Of a stretch of DNA of 64,000 bases, positions 11,096-22,771 are shown one piece after another. How positions within the stretch are numbered: position 1 is the first letter of the stretch; the number at the start of each line of letters is the position of its first letter. The notes beneath the pieces are model-generated. The model did no database searches. It was not told where the DNA came from and saw only the letters and a program-made list of their open reading frames with translations. The stretch is from Diplosphaera chodatii (lineage: Eukaryota > Chlorophyta > Trebouxiophyceae > Prasiolales > Stichococcaceae). The stretch is taken from positions 930,001 to 994,000 of the forward strand of contig JAALGY010000001.1 in the NCBI GenBank assembly GCA_032358165.1. Direction: 5' to 3'. Position numbers and translations under genes: made by a program.

Positions 11096-14000
11096 ATGGA
11101 CGGGCTGCGCTACTGCGACGATGCGGCGTGCCCGAGCACACATCAGCAGCGGGAGCTGTTGATGCACTGCTCAGAGCTGCGCCTGGAGGCGGACCAGCGG
11201 GAGGCGCTGCTGTTCGAGTTCGAGGACGGCTCCCGTGTGAACGCCGCATGGGACAATGAAGGGCAGACCGCAAGCTGCTTGCTGCCTAAGGTAGAGCGTG
11301 CTGCTCATCGTCTGCGTGCGTCGCCCAATGCCTGGTGCACAGTACTAGATGCATGACGATCCTGACGTCTGCAGGACACTGGGTTCCAGATGCTCTATAG
11401 CACCCGGATGACTTCGTTAGCTTGACCCCTGATGTCTGGCTGGCAGGGAGTGCCGGAGGATGCAAAGCCGCCGAAGCTATGCGGGCAGAGTGGCCAGACA
11501 CTGTGCATGCCGGGTTCCTGCACGCTCAGACGGCGGTGAGTGCGCTTGCGTCCATCCAGCTGGGCGGTGGGTGTGTGATGGAGTCTCAGCTATGATGTGA
11601 CACTGGAGACGACCTGAAGTTGTTTGAGGTTGCGCCCAATGTGATGCATGCGTCGTGCGAGGCAGGTGCGCGCTTCAGGGTCAGTCAGACGCGCCTGCAA
11701 ATGACGGCATCGATGATTCTGAGCGGCCAAAGTCGACTGGGCCGCCTGCTAAGGCGACAGTCGGTGAGCCACCGCGATGCAAGGCCACTGTGCAGCTGTC
11801 TGGCCCTCTGGTGCAATGTTGAGACACTATCACATGCTGGAAGCCAAACACTGATGGTGCTGACATCGCATGCCGCATGTGCTGCAGGCGTGTGGCAGCA
11901 GCTCAGCTGGTCGGACCGGCTGCTCAGCGTGTGGATCATTGGGGCCATGGGACTGGGGCTTATCCTGGGCAAATTCACTGGTGCGCCGCCAGCCATGCAG
12001 GGAGGAGAACGCATGCACGCCTCATGCATGCCTGCTGGAGCACTGTGACTTGCAGCATTCGGCTGTCACTGCTGCACAAGTTTCCTCCACCGGCTGTACT
12101 GCATGCAGATATGAGCGAGAAGCTGGACACCGTGAAGGTGGACACGGTGTCACTGCCAATTGCACTGGGCCTGTGGCTGATGATGTGGCCGGTGCTTACA
12201 AAGGTGGGTACCCTCTAGGAACTGCAAATGACAAAGCTCTGCAGTATGCAGCCTGTGCAATTGACCAGTCTGTACAAATCACACAGGCCAGCATGTGTGA
12301 GGTTGCTCCTTGATGTTTTCCTCTGCAGGTGCAATACGAGGTGCTGCACAAGCTGCTGCGAGAGCGTGGCATGCTGAAGCAGGTGCGCTCCAGTCGCAAC
12401 CGGAAGCCAATCGTCTTGATTGGCATGTTGTGCACTGCCCAGGTCTTGAAGTCAAGACGCAGAAGGTATTGAAGGACGGGCTGGGCATGCCCGCAGGTGG
12501 CGCTGTCGCTCGTGCTGAACTGGATCATTGGGCCGGCGCTCATGACGGGGCTGGCCTGGGCCACGCTGCCCGACCTGGAGGGGTACCGAAATGGTGTCAT
12601 CCTGGTGCGATTCGAGGCACTCCATCACTGTGCAAAGGTTCAAAAGCGTTGTGTCAGAGCACTAAATGAGGCATAGTCTGCCTGCGGAGCGGTTGCACCC
12701 ACCCTTGGTCCAAGCATGCAGCACAGCAGCAACCACAGATAGCAATGCTGCACATAGACTTATCGGGCTCTTTGCTGCGGTGGCAGGTCGGCCTGGCGCG
12801 CTGCATCGCCATGGTGCTGCTGTGGAACCAGCTGGCCCGTGGCCATGCCGAGTACTGCGCCGTGCTGGTCGCCATCAACTCCATTATGCAGATCGTGCTG
12901 TACAGCCCCCTGGCCGTGTTCTACATCAAGGTGATCAACCATGCCGGCTGTGAGTTAGGGCAAGTATACGATCCAACCTTCATGTGTCGACCCTGAGCAA
13001 GTGAAGTGCATGCCGACTGACAGTCACTGGACGCACTCTTCCTCTTCCGCATGCAGGTGGTCTCACAGTCCGAAGGGAGCGCAAGCTTCAGGTGCGCACA
13101 TCCTGATCCCATAGTCAGGCAACCTAGCTGATAGTGTCAGACATGCTTTATTGTCACAAACACTGGCCTATCGAGCCTGTCAAGTCTGCTGTTCAAACAT
13201 CCTAGCCACCATCACAGCTCAGCAGCAAGCGCCATTGCTGCAAAGTGGATTTTGCTGATGATGTGTCCTGCAATGCGACAGCTTCTGGGACGTGGCGCGC
13301 TCGGTGCTGATCTACCTAGGCGCCCCGCTGGTGCTTGGCATCATCACCCGCTATGGTATGCCATCTGCCTTCATCCCGCAATTGATCTGTGGTCATGTGG
13401 AGCATAATATCTGCCGAGGGCATTGCAACCGTTTGTCCATGTTTCATGTGCACAAGTGCGGCATGATATTAAAATCGCTGAAGTGTCTGGGTTTGCAACG
13501 ACGACATGGCTGATTCAAGGCTGATGCTGTGCAGGCATCATGGCAATCATGGGGAAGGAGTGGCTGGAGAAGAAGTTCCTGCCCTGGTTCGGCCCTGTAG
13601 CGCTGATCGCGCTGATCTACACCGTCCTGGTGCTGTTCGGGCTGCAGGTGCGTGGAGTTGCCCATTACACATTTGTCCGCCTCACAGACAGGGTGTAGAG
13701 CTGGCGCAGTGCAGCAGAATAGCCGCTGCCATGCTGTGGACCACATCAGATGCTCGTGTCTGCATGTACTCTTGTCACAGTCACATGTTCCCAGTGGTGC
13801 TGCAGGCCAAGAACGTGCTCGACCACTTTGGCGATGTGTGCCGCGTGGCTGTGCCCATGTTCCTGTACTTCATGATCATGTGGATCGCCACACTCCTTGT
13901 CACACGGAAGTTCCACAGCACCTACGAGCAGTGCGTCACACAGGTAACATCGTACAGCTGCCTGCCTCGCATACGTGCACGCCGCAGAAGTAGTGCCAGC

Positions 14001-14566
14001 TTGTTGTGCAAGTGCAGTGACGTGTTAGGCTACAAGAGCTGAGGTGTCAACAACGTAACATGCAGAGCTTCACGGCGTCCTCCAACAACTTCGAACTGGT
14101 GCGCCTCTAATGCGCTGTTCAGAGTCTGCAGCAGATATGCACCGTGCAGCGGTGAACGTGGTGAAATTCCTAGCAAGCTACGCATGTCTGCTTGCAGGCG
14201 ATCGCCATTGCTGTCGGCACATTCGGCGTCAACTCACAGGAAGCCCTTGCAGCCACCATCGGACCACTCATCGAGGTGATTACTGTGCATTCGCCAATCA
14301 ATTTGAGCAGTTCTGCCGAAATTCTGGAGCCCCCATTCTGGTGCCTTAGGAAACTGCATGGGCTTGATGTTGAGCTCCGTGCCGGTGCCAGTCCGCCTGC
14401 CTGTGCCATGGCAACCCGGAATCCTAACCCTCTACACACCGTGCTTCAGGTGCCCGTGCTGCTAGCGCTGGTATACGTGGCCCTGTGGCTGCATCAGAAG
14501 CTTACCTGGTTCCATCCTCCACAGCAGAACTCCGAAGTTGCAATGCAAGTAAAGAACTCTGAGTGA
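11096..14566 (+). CDS. ACR3: Arsenite efflux transporter ACR3
   Basis: It exports As(III) across the plasma or vacuolar membrane (BART-superfamily carrier, ten helices). Fifteen exons give 462 residues: 11096-11234, 11447-11535, 11685-11763, 11888-11980, 12109-12203, 12329-12382, 12497-12604, 12787-12930, 13057-13091, 13282-13355, 13535-13647, 13806-13943, 14066-14098, 14198-14275 and 14450-14566. From exon 4 on, the family match is unmistakable: [52 protein letters not shown] (essential Cys, residue 225), [20 protein letters not shown] and [18 protein letters not shown] (conserved Glu, residue 397). The first two exons, before the hydrophilic linker, are less certain: they use a weak donor (CCC|GTGTGA) and match nothing I know, though frame and phase close. 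The gene is head-to-head with arsC and converges with the bZIP gene. Confidence 0.93.
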
Positions 14567-14871
14567 GCTGGTGATTTGAAGGGTGTAGTCACAGTTTTAC
14601 ATGTTACTACATGAAGTCGGGGTGAAGTAGGGAAGGGCAGATAGATCGGTATGGAGTGCGACATGAGATTCGTGTATAGTGGCTGTAATTAAAGGTTGAA
14701 AGCTTTGCACTCAATCCACATACCAGACCTTCCCAAAACTATTTTGTAGTTTGATGTTCAAGTTATAAGCGGAGGCTGCCTCTTATCAAAATGCTGATAG
14801 CCAATACCGCTGCTGTCCGACTGCTGCAGCTGTGCAATGCCTCTACGTACGCTGCCTGGTAGGTCATGACC

Positions 14872-17800
14872 TCAGGCTGCAGCCGGTTGGGCGGTCCAGG
14901 GTGCCCACTCTGCTGAGAGCACTGCCTCGATGTGCACCAACTGCCTGCCTGCTCCTACAAATTGAAACATGTCGATCCCGTGTCGTGCAGGAGTGCAATG
15001 CGCTCTCGCACGTGTGCATGCCAGTCCGTGCATAAGCCTGTTAAGACCATTTCTGCCTAGAACCGTGCATGCAGTACACCAGCCACGAGACCAGGCTGGA
15101 GTCCAAGTCAAACCCAGCTTGGTGAGTCTGCCTGTACCTTGAGCCATCAGCTGTGCCGCAGGCAGCTCGTCTGAAGCCTCCGCAAGGGCCTCAGCCAGGG
15201 CTGGCATATCCACTGCCCCAGCCTGCCGGCACAGCGAATTCCACCATGCAACACGCATCTCAATCTTGACCCACTGACTTCAAATGTTGCGCATGAACAT
15301 GAAGCAGAGCCTGCAACAAAATGCCGTGCCGTAGAGAACCCACTGCAACTCGTCACCATGCCGTTCACACCTGAAACGCTGCAACATCCAAAGCAGCTGC
15401 TTGAGCAGGCGCAAGCACCCGCCGTGTGATTGCAATGGTGAACTGCGGCAGCACCATACGGTTTCTGGCTGAACAACATTTGCACAGCGTCGATGCTGGG
15501 CGACGCCACGCTGCACTCAGGGGCAGTGCTGCAGCTGCTTTGGCAGGTTGATCCTGGTCTTATTACGATACAACGTTACAGGGACATCACGTACCCGCAG
15601 CAGACAGGCATGGGTCCTTGCGGTGAGCAAATGCCTCTGACTCTGCACCGTCACATGGTGCAGAGCATCTTGCGTGTTAACCTGAGCTGTGCTCACCTGC
15701 AGCAGGTAGGAGTGCTCCAGCCGGAGCGCCACGCACAGCGCCTTGGCAGCATTTATGGACTCCTGGAATTTCCCATTTACATCGCACTGCGTTGATGCGC
15801 ACAGCGGCAGAGCGTCCTGCGCATCATGCACGGCCAAATTTTCTGACGAGGCCCATGTGCTTCATCCGGCACCGTCTGTGAAATGCATGCAGGCAGCCGT
15901 GAGCTGCACCCTGCAACTTGCACCCTGGTATGCCACGAAGATCAATGTTACCGGGTGCACCTGCAGCATGGCTGTGAGCGAGCGCCTGCGGGCAGCCAGC
16001 ACCCCCAGATTGCCGAGATAGCTGCGGCGCAGGTCGCAAACAGCAGCGCGCTGCTGTATAGTCAGCACCGCTGCGTCGGCGGCCTGCCGACAGTTGCAGT
16101 GTGCACACGAGGTTTGGCATGGCCACACATGCAATGCTGGCTGCACAGCTCACGTGACATGGGACTTTGAGCACAACAGAGGTTTGTTGCAGGCATGCAC
16201 GGACAGCCACGAGAGGTCCATCTGCAGCGTGATGACTGCATCAAAGTTCCAAAGCTGCCGCACCTGCAGCCAGGCATCTGGAGTCAGCTCCACAGCATGA
16301 GCGGCATCTGCCTTCAGCGCCGCCAGCCGCTCTTGTCGCGATGCTAACACAAATGCTTTCAGCTGTAGGCCCTCGAACACAAGCCGCGCCTGCACACACA
16401 AAATGCTTCTAAAATATGATGCGTGTGCAGGTTGTGCTATGTTGCGGCCACAGCAGCGCAGGGTACAACCCCTGGCCAGCATGCAACGAACCACTTGGAG
16501 CAAGTTGGTGCACCCGCATCAGCACACGCATGTAGGCACACACCAGCCTGTGTCCGGCATCTGTCTGTGTGTCGCCGCGCATCTGCAGCAGCAGCGCGGC
16601 AAATGCGTGCAGGTACTGCTGCCACAGGGCTGCCAGCTCGCTGCGTGGCATAGCTGCCACCTGCTCATCGACACCACCTCACATCTCCTATCACTGAGTG
16701 CCTTTGCAACTTCATGACGTGCTAAACGTGATTTTGCATGGTGCGTGTCGTCGTCACAGGCTGAAACACCCGCCTGTGGCTGCGTGAGCTGTAGCGCTGC
16801 GCCAGGCCGCACCGTGAAGGTGAAGCCCTCTGCAAGCTGTAGCTCATCAGCTAGCAGCGCCTGCCCCACGCATGGAGTTGTCAGGAGCTATGATTGTAGT
16901 TCCTTTGCTGCAATGTGTCATGGTCTGTAGGGTAGCCAGCTGCATGTCGCACGATGATATTTATGCAAGCACACTCCGAGCATTGCCACCTGCATGGTGG
17001 CATCCTGCCATGAGGCGTCTGCACAGCCATTGCTGCACGGTTCCTCCGTTGCAGGTGTGGCATTCGCCGGGCTGGGATCCGTTGCACCGCTGGTACTTGA
17101 ACAGACCGGGCTGCACTCCTGCTGCAGCAGCTGCTGCTCTGCTACAAGCGCCTCCAGTTGTGCATTGCGCTGCTCGAGCAGCACCTGCAGAATGATGGCG
17201 CTCGAGGATCGGAGGTGTTGCCTGTGCTTCCCTGCACGTCCAACATCACCCGTGCTGCGAAGTGTCCGACACGCTGATACGGCAAGCTTGCCTGATCGGC
17301 AGACGACCGTTGCAGTTGCTGCTGGAGTTCCTTGAGCTGCTCCTCCGTCGTCTGCCGTCGCTCCTGCAAGCCACCCTCATGCACGTCCGAAGCGCGCACA
17401 GCGGGGTTGGTGGCGACCTACTGACGCAGCGAGTGCCATAAGCTGAGCATCACAGCCCTCAGACCTTCTGTTTGGCCCTATACCGCGTCTGAGACCGCCG
17501 GTTCTTAGCACGCAGCATCGACACCTGCGCAGGAAGTGACCACAGTCGAACCGTAGGCACCGCGATAGGATCACTGTCATACTCAGCTGCACGCTTACCT
17601 TCCTCCCGAGCCTGTTTTCCACCGAGGGGCCAGCATGTTCTGCTGGACCGGCATCACGGCTGCGGCTAGAAGGCGGCACATCAGCATCAGGCTGCAACCC
17701 TGGTCCGCCATGTGACAGCAGTGCCTGCATGAACAAGTACATCGCTAACATGATGCAGTGCAAAACCCCAAGTCAGACTGCAGAGATTGTGCATGCCCGC

Positions 17801-17886
17801 TTTGTCATGCAGCTGACCTCAAAAGGGCTTCTGCCCTCCAGAAGCTGTGCAGCCAGCGAGCTCAGAAAGCTGTTGTCTGACTCCAT
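14872..17886 (-). CDS. bZIP transcription factor with two CX3C pairs after the zipper
   Basis: Thirteen exons join in frame to 494 residues: 17818-17886 (ATG), 17599-17691, 17465-17524, 17250-17363, 16990-17184, 16770-16860, 16514-16653, 16201-16389, 15961-16083, 15697-15762, 15371-15553, 15138-15222 and 14872-14948 (TGA). The basic region lies in residues 55-74, with the N-X7-R signature AKNRRSQTRYR (Asn62, Arg70). A Gln/Leu-rich coiled coil follows (TEEQLKELQQQL, then LLEQRNAQLEALVAEQQLL). The next stretch carries two CX3C pairs, Cys136/Cys140 and Cys162/Cys166. The C-terminal half is helical and typical of long algal bZIP proteins. Phase allows an extra 20-residue stretch between the two coil segments; alternative splicing there would change the zipper. 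The gene sits inside the arsenic block, head-to-head with arsH. A role as cluster regulator, like yeast Arr1/Yap8, is inference. Confidence 0.85.
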
Positions 17887-18361
17887 GAACACAGCACTGA
17901 GCGGTGCGATTGTCCTGAAGTTCAAGCAGTGCTCGCAAGTCCAATTTTTGTCAGGTACAACCGCAGCACTTGAGATCCAGATCATGGGCTCGCACAAATC
18001 ACCTCACCGGCGCACCATGAAAATGATGCAGAAGCGTCACACAGGCCGTCCTGGTCATGAGATTCTGCCCTGCTCACATCAGCATAGCTATTCTGATACA
18101 CAGCCTTCCTTTGATGTTGCGCGTCGCCAGCGGATCAAGCATTTGGCTGCGAAACCAGGCTGTGCAGCAGCACTTCCAGCCCCTGATTGCTGCATTAAGA
18201 TTGCCCGCCACGAGCAGAAGCACTCGTCCAGCTACCATGTGTTCATCAATCACACCGACATCCAATGGACATCAGGTGTGGATGTTCACTGCACTGCATG
18301 ACTTCATGCAACACGCATGCTGTGCTCGCAAGTGGCCAGCAGGAGTCGCTGGCCACCAGTG
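17887..18361. promoter_or_regulatory. Divergent spacer between the bZIP gene and arsH
   Basis: About 475 bp lies between the bZIP ATG (minus) and the arsH ATG at 18362 (plus); it shortens to 430 bp if arsH starts at 18317. I find no ACGT-core or TTASTAA site here. Confidence 0.4.
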
Positions 18362-20122
18362 ATGACACTGGCTGCTGCTTCATCAGCGTGGAAGTGCTCT
18401 TGCTTTGCTTCGCAGGCCACTGCAGAGTTGTCACTGCCCAACTACCACCCATACCGTCTCCTCGATGAGGCCGCAGAGCGTGACTGGGTCCAGCACCTGG
18501 AACTGGACACAGCGCGCGCCACAGCAGATTCTAGTGCTGAGGATCCTCTCAAAGTGCTGGTACTGTACGGCTCGTTGCGACAGCGGAGCTTTTCCAAGCT
18601 TTTGGCATATGAGTTTTCAAGGTAGGCCCCAGGTTCCCTTGCTTGTGTCCACCAGAGCATGTACAAAGCTTGTGGCTACGCCTGCATCGCCTGCACAAGC
18701 GGGTCCTCAGACAAGCAGGTTGGCTATCGTGTTGCAGAGTTCTCGAGCGGCTTGGTGCGGAGGTGCGTGTTTACAATCCAGAAGGACTGCCAATGAAGGA
18801 CGAGGCCTCCACAGCGCACCCCAAAGTGGAGGAAATCAGGAGCCTCAGCATGTGGTCCGAGGCCCAGGTATGCTTGCGATGCTGTCATGCATGTGCATGT
18901 CTTCGTGTCGTCACTTTCCTCATCATCAAGTCTGATGTTTGGTGCACAGGTCTGGGTGTCGCCGGAGCAGCATGGCACCATCACAGGCGTGTTCAAAAAC
19001 CAGATCGACTGGATCCCGCTCAGTCTGGGGTCGGTACGGCCCACACAGGGCCGGGTACTGGCCATTGCGCAGGTAAGCTGTGGCAACTGTCACAGCATCT
19101 ATATGACATGACGTGACCTGCAGTGCGCACGCTGCTGATATGGGAGTGACACATCTCAGTACCGTACAGGTCAATGGGGGGTCTCAGTCTTTCAATGTCG
19201 TCAGTACATTGCGAAACCTGGTGAGTAGGATACCGAGTCGACAGATGCTTCGACGTGTCACCCTGTGTCTCGACATGACACTCCTAGGTGAAAGCGCAGG
19301 GGCGGTGGATGCGGATGTTTACCATCCCGAACCAATCGAGTGTCCCCAAAGCCTGGACAGAGTTTGACGAGAGAGGCCGCATGAAGGTCTGTCTCTCTTT
19401 CTATTACTGTTGCTGCCTGAGTATATCTAATCAGCACATTGGATGTGGATGCTTCACTGCCGGCTGCATGCATGCACCCGGTCTGTCAAATCGTGATGCA
19501 TCTACGTTGCAAGGCCAACACGACAGTACACCTGGCCACGCATGTGGAAACGCCCGCTGTATGCTGCTGCCTGCAGCCCAGCAGCCTGCGGGACAGAGTC
19601 GTCGACGTCGCTGAGGAGCTCCTCAAATTCGGGCTGCTTCTGCGGCCGCACAGCAAATACCTCGTGGACAGGTGCAAACCAGTGGTGCTATCACCCGTGA
19701 ACATGCTCAGCGTCGTTTCTGGGTACTCCAGCAGGGTCATTTAGAGGTGCAAGTGCAACGCCCAGATACTGCTAACACTGCTGCTCATCTGCCTGAGTCC
19801 AGCGCCGGTGTGCACGCGCCACCCACTGCAGCTGTGTGCGCCACAGCCCATGCAAGGTGCCTCTTCACATGCCGTAGGTACAGCGAGCGTGAGGAAAAGC
19901 GCCGCAACGGCCGGCTGCTCTCACAGGTGCTTGCCACTGCCCTGCAGTAATGGCTGGTGTTTACTGCCTCAGAAACTTGCTCTGCATAGCCCAAAGTGTG
20001 CCTGGTATGGGTGGTGATGTCAAGCTGTTAACATGTACAGCAGACACGACCAATCATTGACAACATGTGCGCAGGCGGAGAAAGAAGCAGGAAAGCCCAA
20101 GGATGTGGCTGCCAAGGGCTGA
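18362..20122 (+). CDS. arsH: ArsH, NADPH-dependent FMN reductase of arsenic operons
   Basis: ArsH oxidises trivalent methyl- and aryl-arsenicals using FMN and NADPH. Eight exons, 18362-18621, 18738-18867, 18950-19072, 19170-19220, 19288-19386, 19577-19671, 19878-19926 and 20075-20122 (TGA), give 284 residues. It shows the FMN loop [12 protein letters not shown] (from residue 70), [56 protein letters not shown], the GGSQSFN turn, [28 protein letters not shown], and the C-terminal helix [17 protein letters not shown]. These are the family blocks in the right order. An in-frame ATG at 18317 could add 15 residues; either form may carry a short targeting peptide. ArsH is common in bacteria and found in some fungi and algae. 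The gene is head-to-head with the bZIP gene and tail-to-tail with the small membrane protein. Confidence 0.94.
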
Positions 20123-20577
20123 TGATGCCTTCTGTTGAAGGGCTTACTTCGTGTGTAGCATAAGCCACACTCTGTGCATCTATGATAGAACAGAATGCTT
20201 TTGTACCGCCTGAACCTATTTGCTTGCCAAGAACCTCGATGAAGTATATTCAGGACCGATGAAGACGAACATTGTTTGGAACAAAGCAGTAATTGGCTTT
20301 TGGCGCGCTGATGAATCAACAGAAGACATTCTGCACAAACCACTGCAACTAACACAGCTGCACGAAGAAGCAATTCATGGCGTCTACATCATTATCATTG
20401 TACAGTCAGGCAGGGGACACACTCAACTTTGTCGCTCTGTCCACTGCCTGCACAGCGCGTTGCGATCACACCCGCTGCTGGATCTGCTGCTGCTGACAGC
20501 GCTGCGGCCGCCACGTTTGACTGCACACCCTACGCTGCGCTGCGTTGAGCTGCGCTGCTAAGGCAGTCACCACCGAA
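20123..20577. other. Convergent spacer after arsH
   Basis: These 455 bases between two 3' ends hold no supported exon. They are likely 3' UTRs. Confidence 0.5.
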
Positions 20578-21576
20578 TTATCTGCCCCTTCTCGGGATGG
20601 TTGCCAGGGTGACGAACCGCTCCCGGGGCGGCGGTGCCGGGGGCGCCTCCTCATCAGCCACGCTCCATGCCGGGTCATGCGGCAAATCCCTTGAGGCAGC
20701 CTGCCCAGCGGCGGGCTTGGCCTGCATGGACAGCGCGAGGGTTCAACTCCGACCCTTGACATACCGATGGATGCCATGGCGCATGCACCACAGATCCTGA
20801 GGTGAAATCGTGACGATACATGTTGAAGATGTGGGCGATGCCCAGATGTGGTTCAATCCCTACAGGGGGCCTGCAGACCTTCTCATCCTCCAGCGCCACC
20901 GACATCTCGCCATCGGGCTGCGCCACCAGCAGCGCCTTGGCGTCAGGCAACGGCTGCCCTGCGACCACCGGCCCGAGGGGCACGCCCGCCTGCGGAAGCA
21001 CCAAACAACCGAACGTGCATCAGCTTGGCGGCACCAGTGCTCCCATCTGTTTGCCAAGCGGTGGCTTCTGTGCAGCGAGCGGAGCAGCACCTGGCAGCTT
21101 GGAAGCAGGAGCGCCCTCTGGTGCAATACAGACGCCTAGAGCGCATTCATACTGGATGTATAGGTGGCAGGCACGGGCTTCTGAGCTCGCGTCTACCTGC
21201 TCATGGCCCGGAGGTGCTGCTGCCCGCGAGAACAAGTACCAGTCATTGTTGATTCTGACGGCCACCAAGCCGTTACTGCCGTTGGCACGTGCTTCTGCGT
21301 GCTCCTGCATTCCATTTGTGGTATACACATATGCACTCCATCCACGATGTACATGTTTGCAGAAGCACGCTTCATTTCCCCATCAGGCTAGCACGCCGCT
21401 GTTGCACATTTCACAGGTATGAGGATGTGTCGTTAGAAGGCGGTCATACTGAAAGTATGTTCAGATGCTGTTCGTGTTCCCACCTGCAGTTGAGCCTCCA
21501 GCAGCCGCCTGCGCCTCCGCAGGCATAGGTACACTGCTGTGAATATGACCACAAAGACGAAGATGACCTCATACAT
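20578..21576 (-). CDS. Small membrane-anchored protein of unknown function in the arsenic block
   Basis: Four exons, 21484-21576, 21035-21304, 20879-20989 and 20578-20721 (TAA), join at phase 0 to 205 residues. The protein starts with one hydrophobic helix (VIFVFVVIFTAVYLCL), followed at once by a run of arginines (positive-inside). It then has a soluble region with LVAVRINNDWYLFSR, LPDAKALLVAQPDGEMSVAL and a proline-rich tail. The start at 21576 is chosen because an in-frame stop lies just upstream. Alternatively, two upstream exons at 22251-22284 and 22038-22105 (MPPWFWVAIALG, then AVFVVAYFKHNFLERHLRNH) form an open, phase-consistent hydrophobic lead that could splice in. I recognise no family. 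It lies between arsH and arsM and diverges from arsM, so a role in arsenic handling is possible but unproven. Confidence 0.65.
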
Positions 21577-22284
21577 GCCGGCCCGTCACGCCCAGGCAGC
21601 AAGCCGGTTAGACCAGGTGTGGGCTATGGTTGATCCGTGTCCGTGCTGCTCACTGGTCGCAACTCATCCGCTGGCTGTGGTTCATCCACTAATGCGACGT
21701 GGATTGGACTGCAGGGGCAAACAGGATGGTTCACCAGGGCAGGCGTGCGAGCCAGCTACACAACAGCATCTGTGAACATCTTCTGTTCTGCGGATGCGCA
21801 TGCCGTGTAGCACCGTAAAGCTAGCAATGTGCGCACCCTGCAGGCTGCTGACAGTAGTAGCCATCTTTCACTGTTATACAGATGGTGCGGAGCGGAGGGC
21901 TGGTTGCTGGTGACTGTACCTGCATCAATCGACCCTAAGAACAAATCAAACTGTCGTTTGACAGCTACTTTCCTAGTGTATCGCTCGCACGCACATGATA
22001 CCCTGAACGCGCAGCACACCTCCGCAGAAGCCTGAACATGGTTGCGCAGGTGGCGCTCAAGGAAATTGTGTTTAAAGTATGCAACGACAAACACAGCTTG
22101 CAGCCCTGCATAGCAACCACCAGAGCAGAAGTTGGTCAGGACTGCAAAGCGTCCGACTCGTTGAACTGCGGAATGACACGCACGACTTGCCCTTCCCAGC
22201 GTGTGCTCGGACAATTTGCCACGGTGCAAATCATGCATGGAGACACTCACCCAGTGCGATCGCTACCCAGAACCACGGCGGCAT

Positions 22285-22771
22285 GAATGTGGGAGGTCCG
22301 ATCAGTACCGTGGCGACAATAGAGCATATGTTCCGTGCATGATGCTGCACAAGGGGAATAACCCCTGCCTATCCGAATGCCAGCTGGCCATATAAGAGGG
22401 TGGCAGTCGGGGGAAGCTCGCCCGCCTGCACTATTACTAATACACGGATCATTAACAGGCTTGCACGCAGCAATCTACACTGCACGCCATACATTCCCAC
22501 CTGCTCCGTCTGTTCTGCCCATAAACCAGTCCATGACCCCATATTGGACAATAACAGCATTGGTTGAATGACGGGCGCCCATCAGACTCTCTGCAGGCCA
22601 ATACAGCGCAGCCTTGCACAGAGTGCATAAGCAAGAGCAAGTGGTGCGCGAGATTTGGTTGATATCGGGCAACCCATTACAGCTTTCAGCCACCTGTACC
22701 TATCAGCTGGAGGCGGATTGGAAGGTGGCGGGTGATAGAGTAGGCGCTGCCCGTCAGCTGTTCACAGCCGC
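22285..22771. promoter_or_regulatory. arsM upstream spacer with a TTACTAA site
   Basis: The spacer upstream of arsM contains TTACTAA at 22434-22440, identical to the yeast AP-1 (YRE) core, and TATAAG at 22391-22396. If the putative upstream exons of the neighbouring minus-strand gene are real, this is a 487 bp bidirectional promoter. A short inverted repeat (AGGGG-n5-CCCCT) lies near 22354. Confidence 0.45.
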
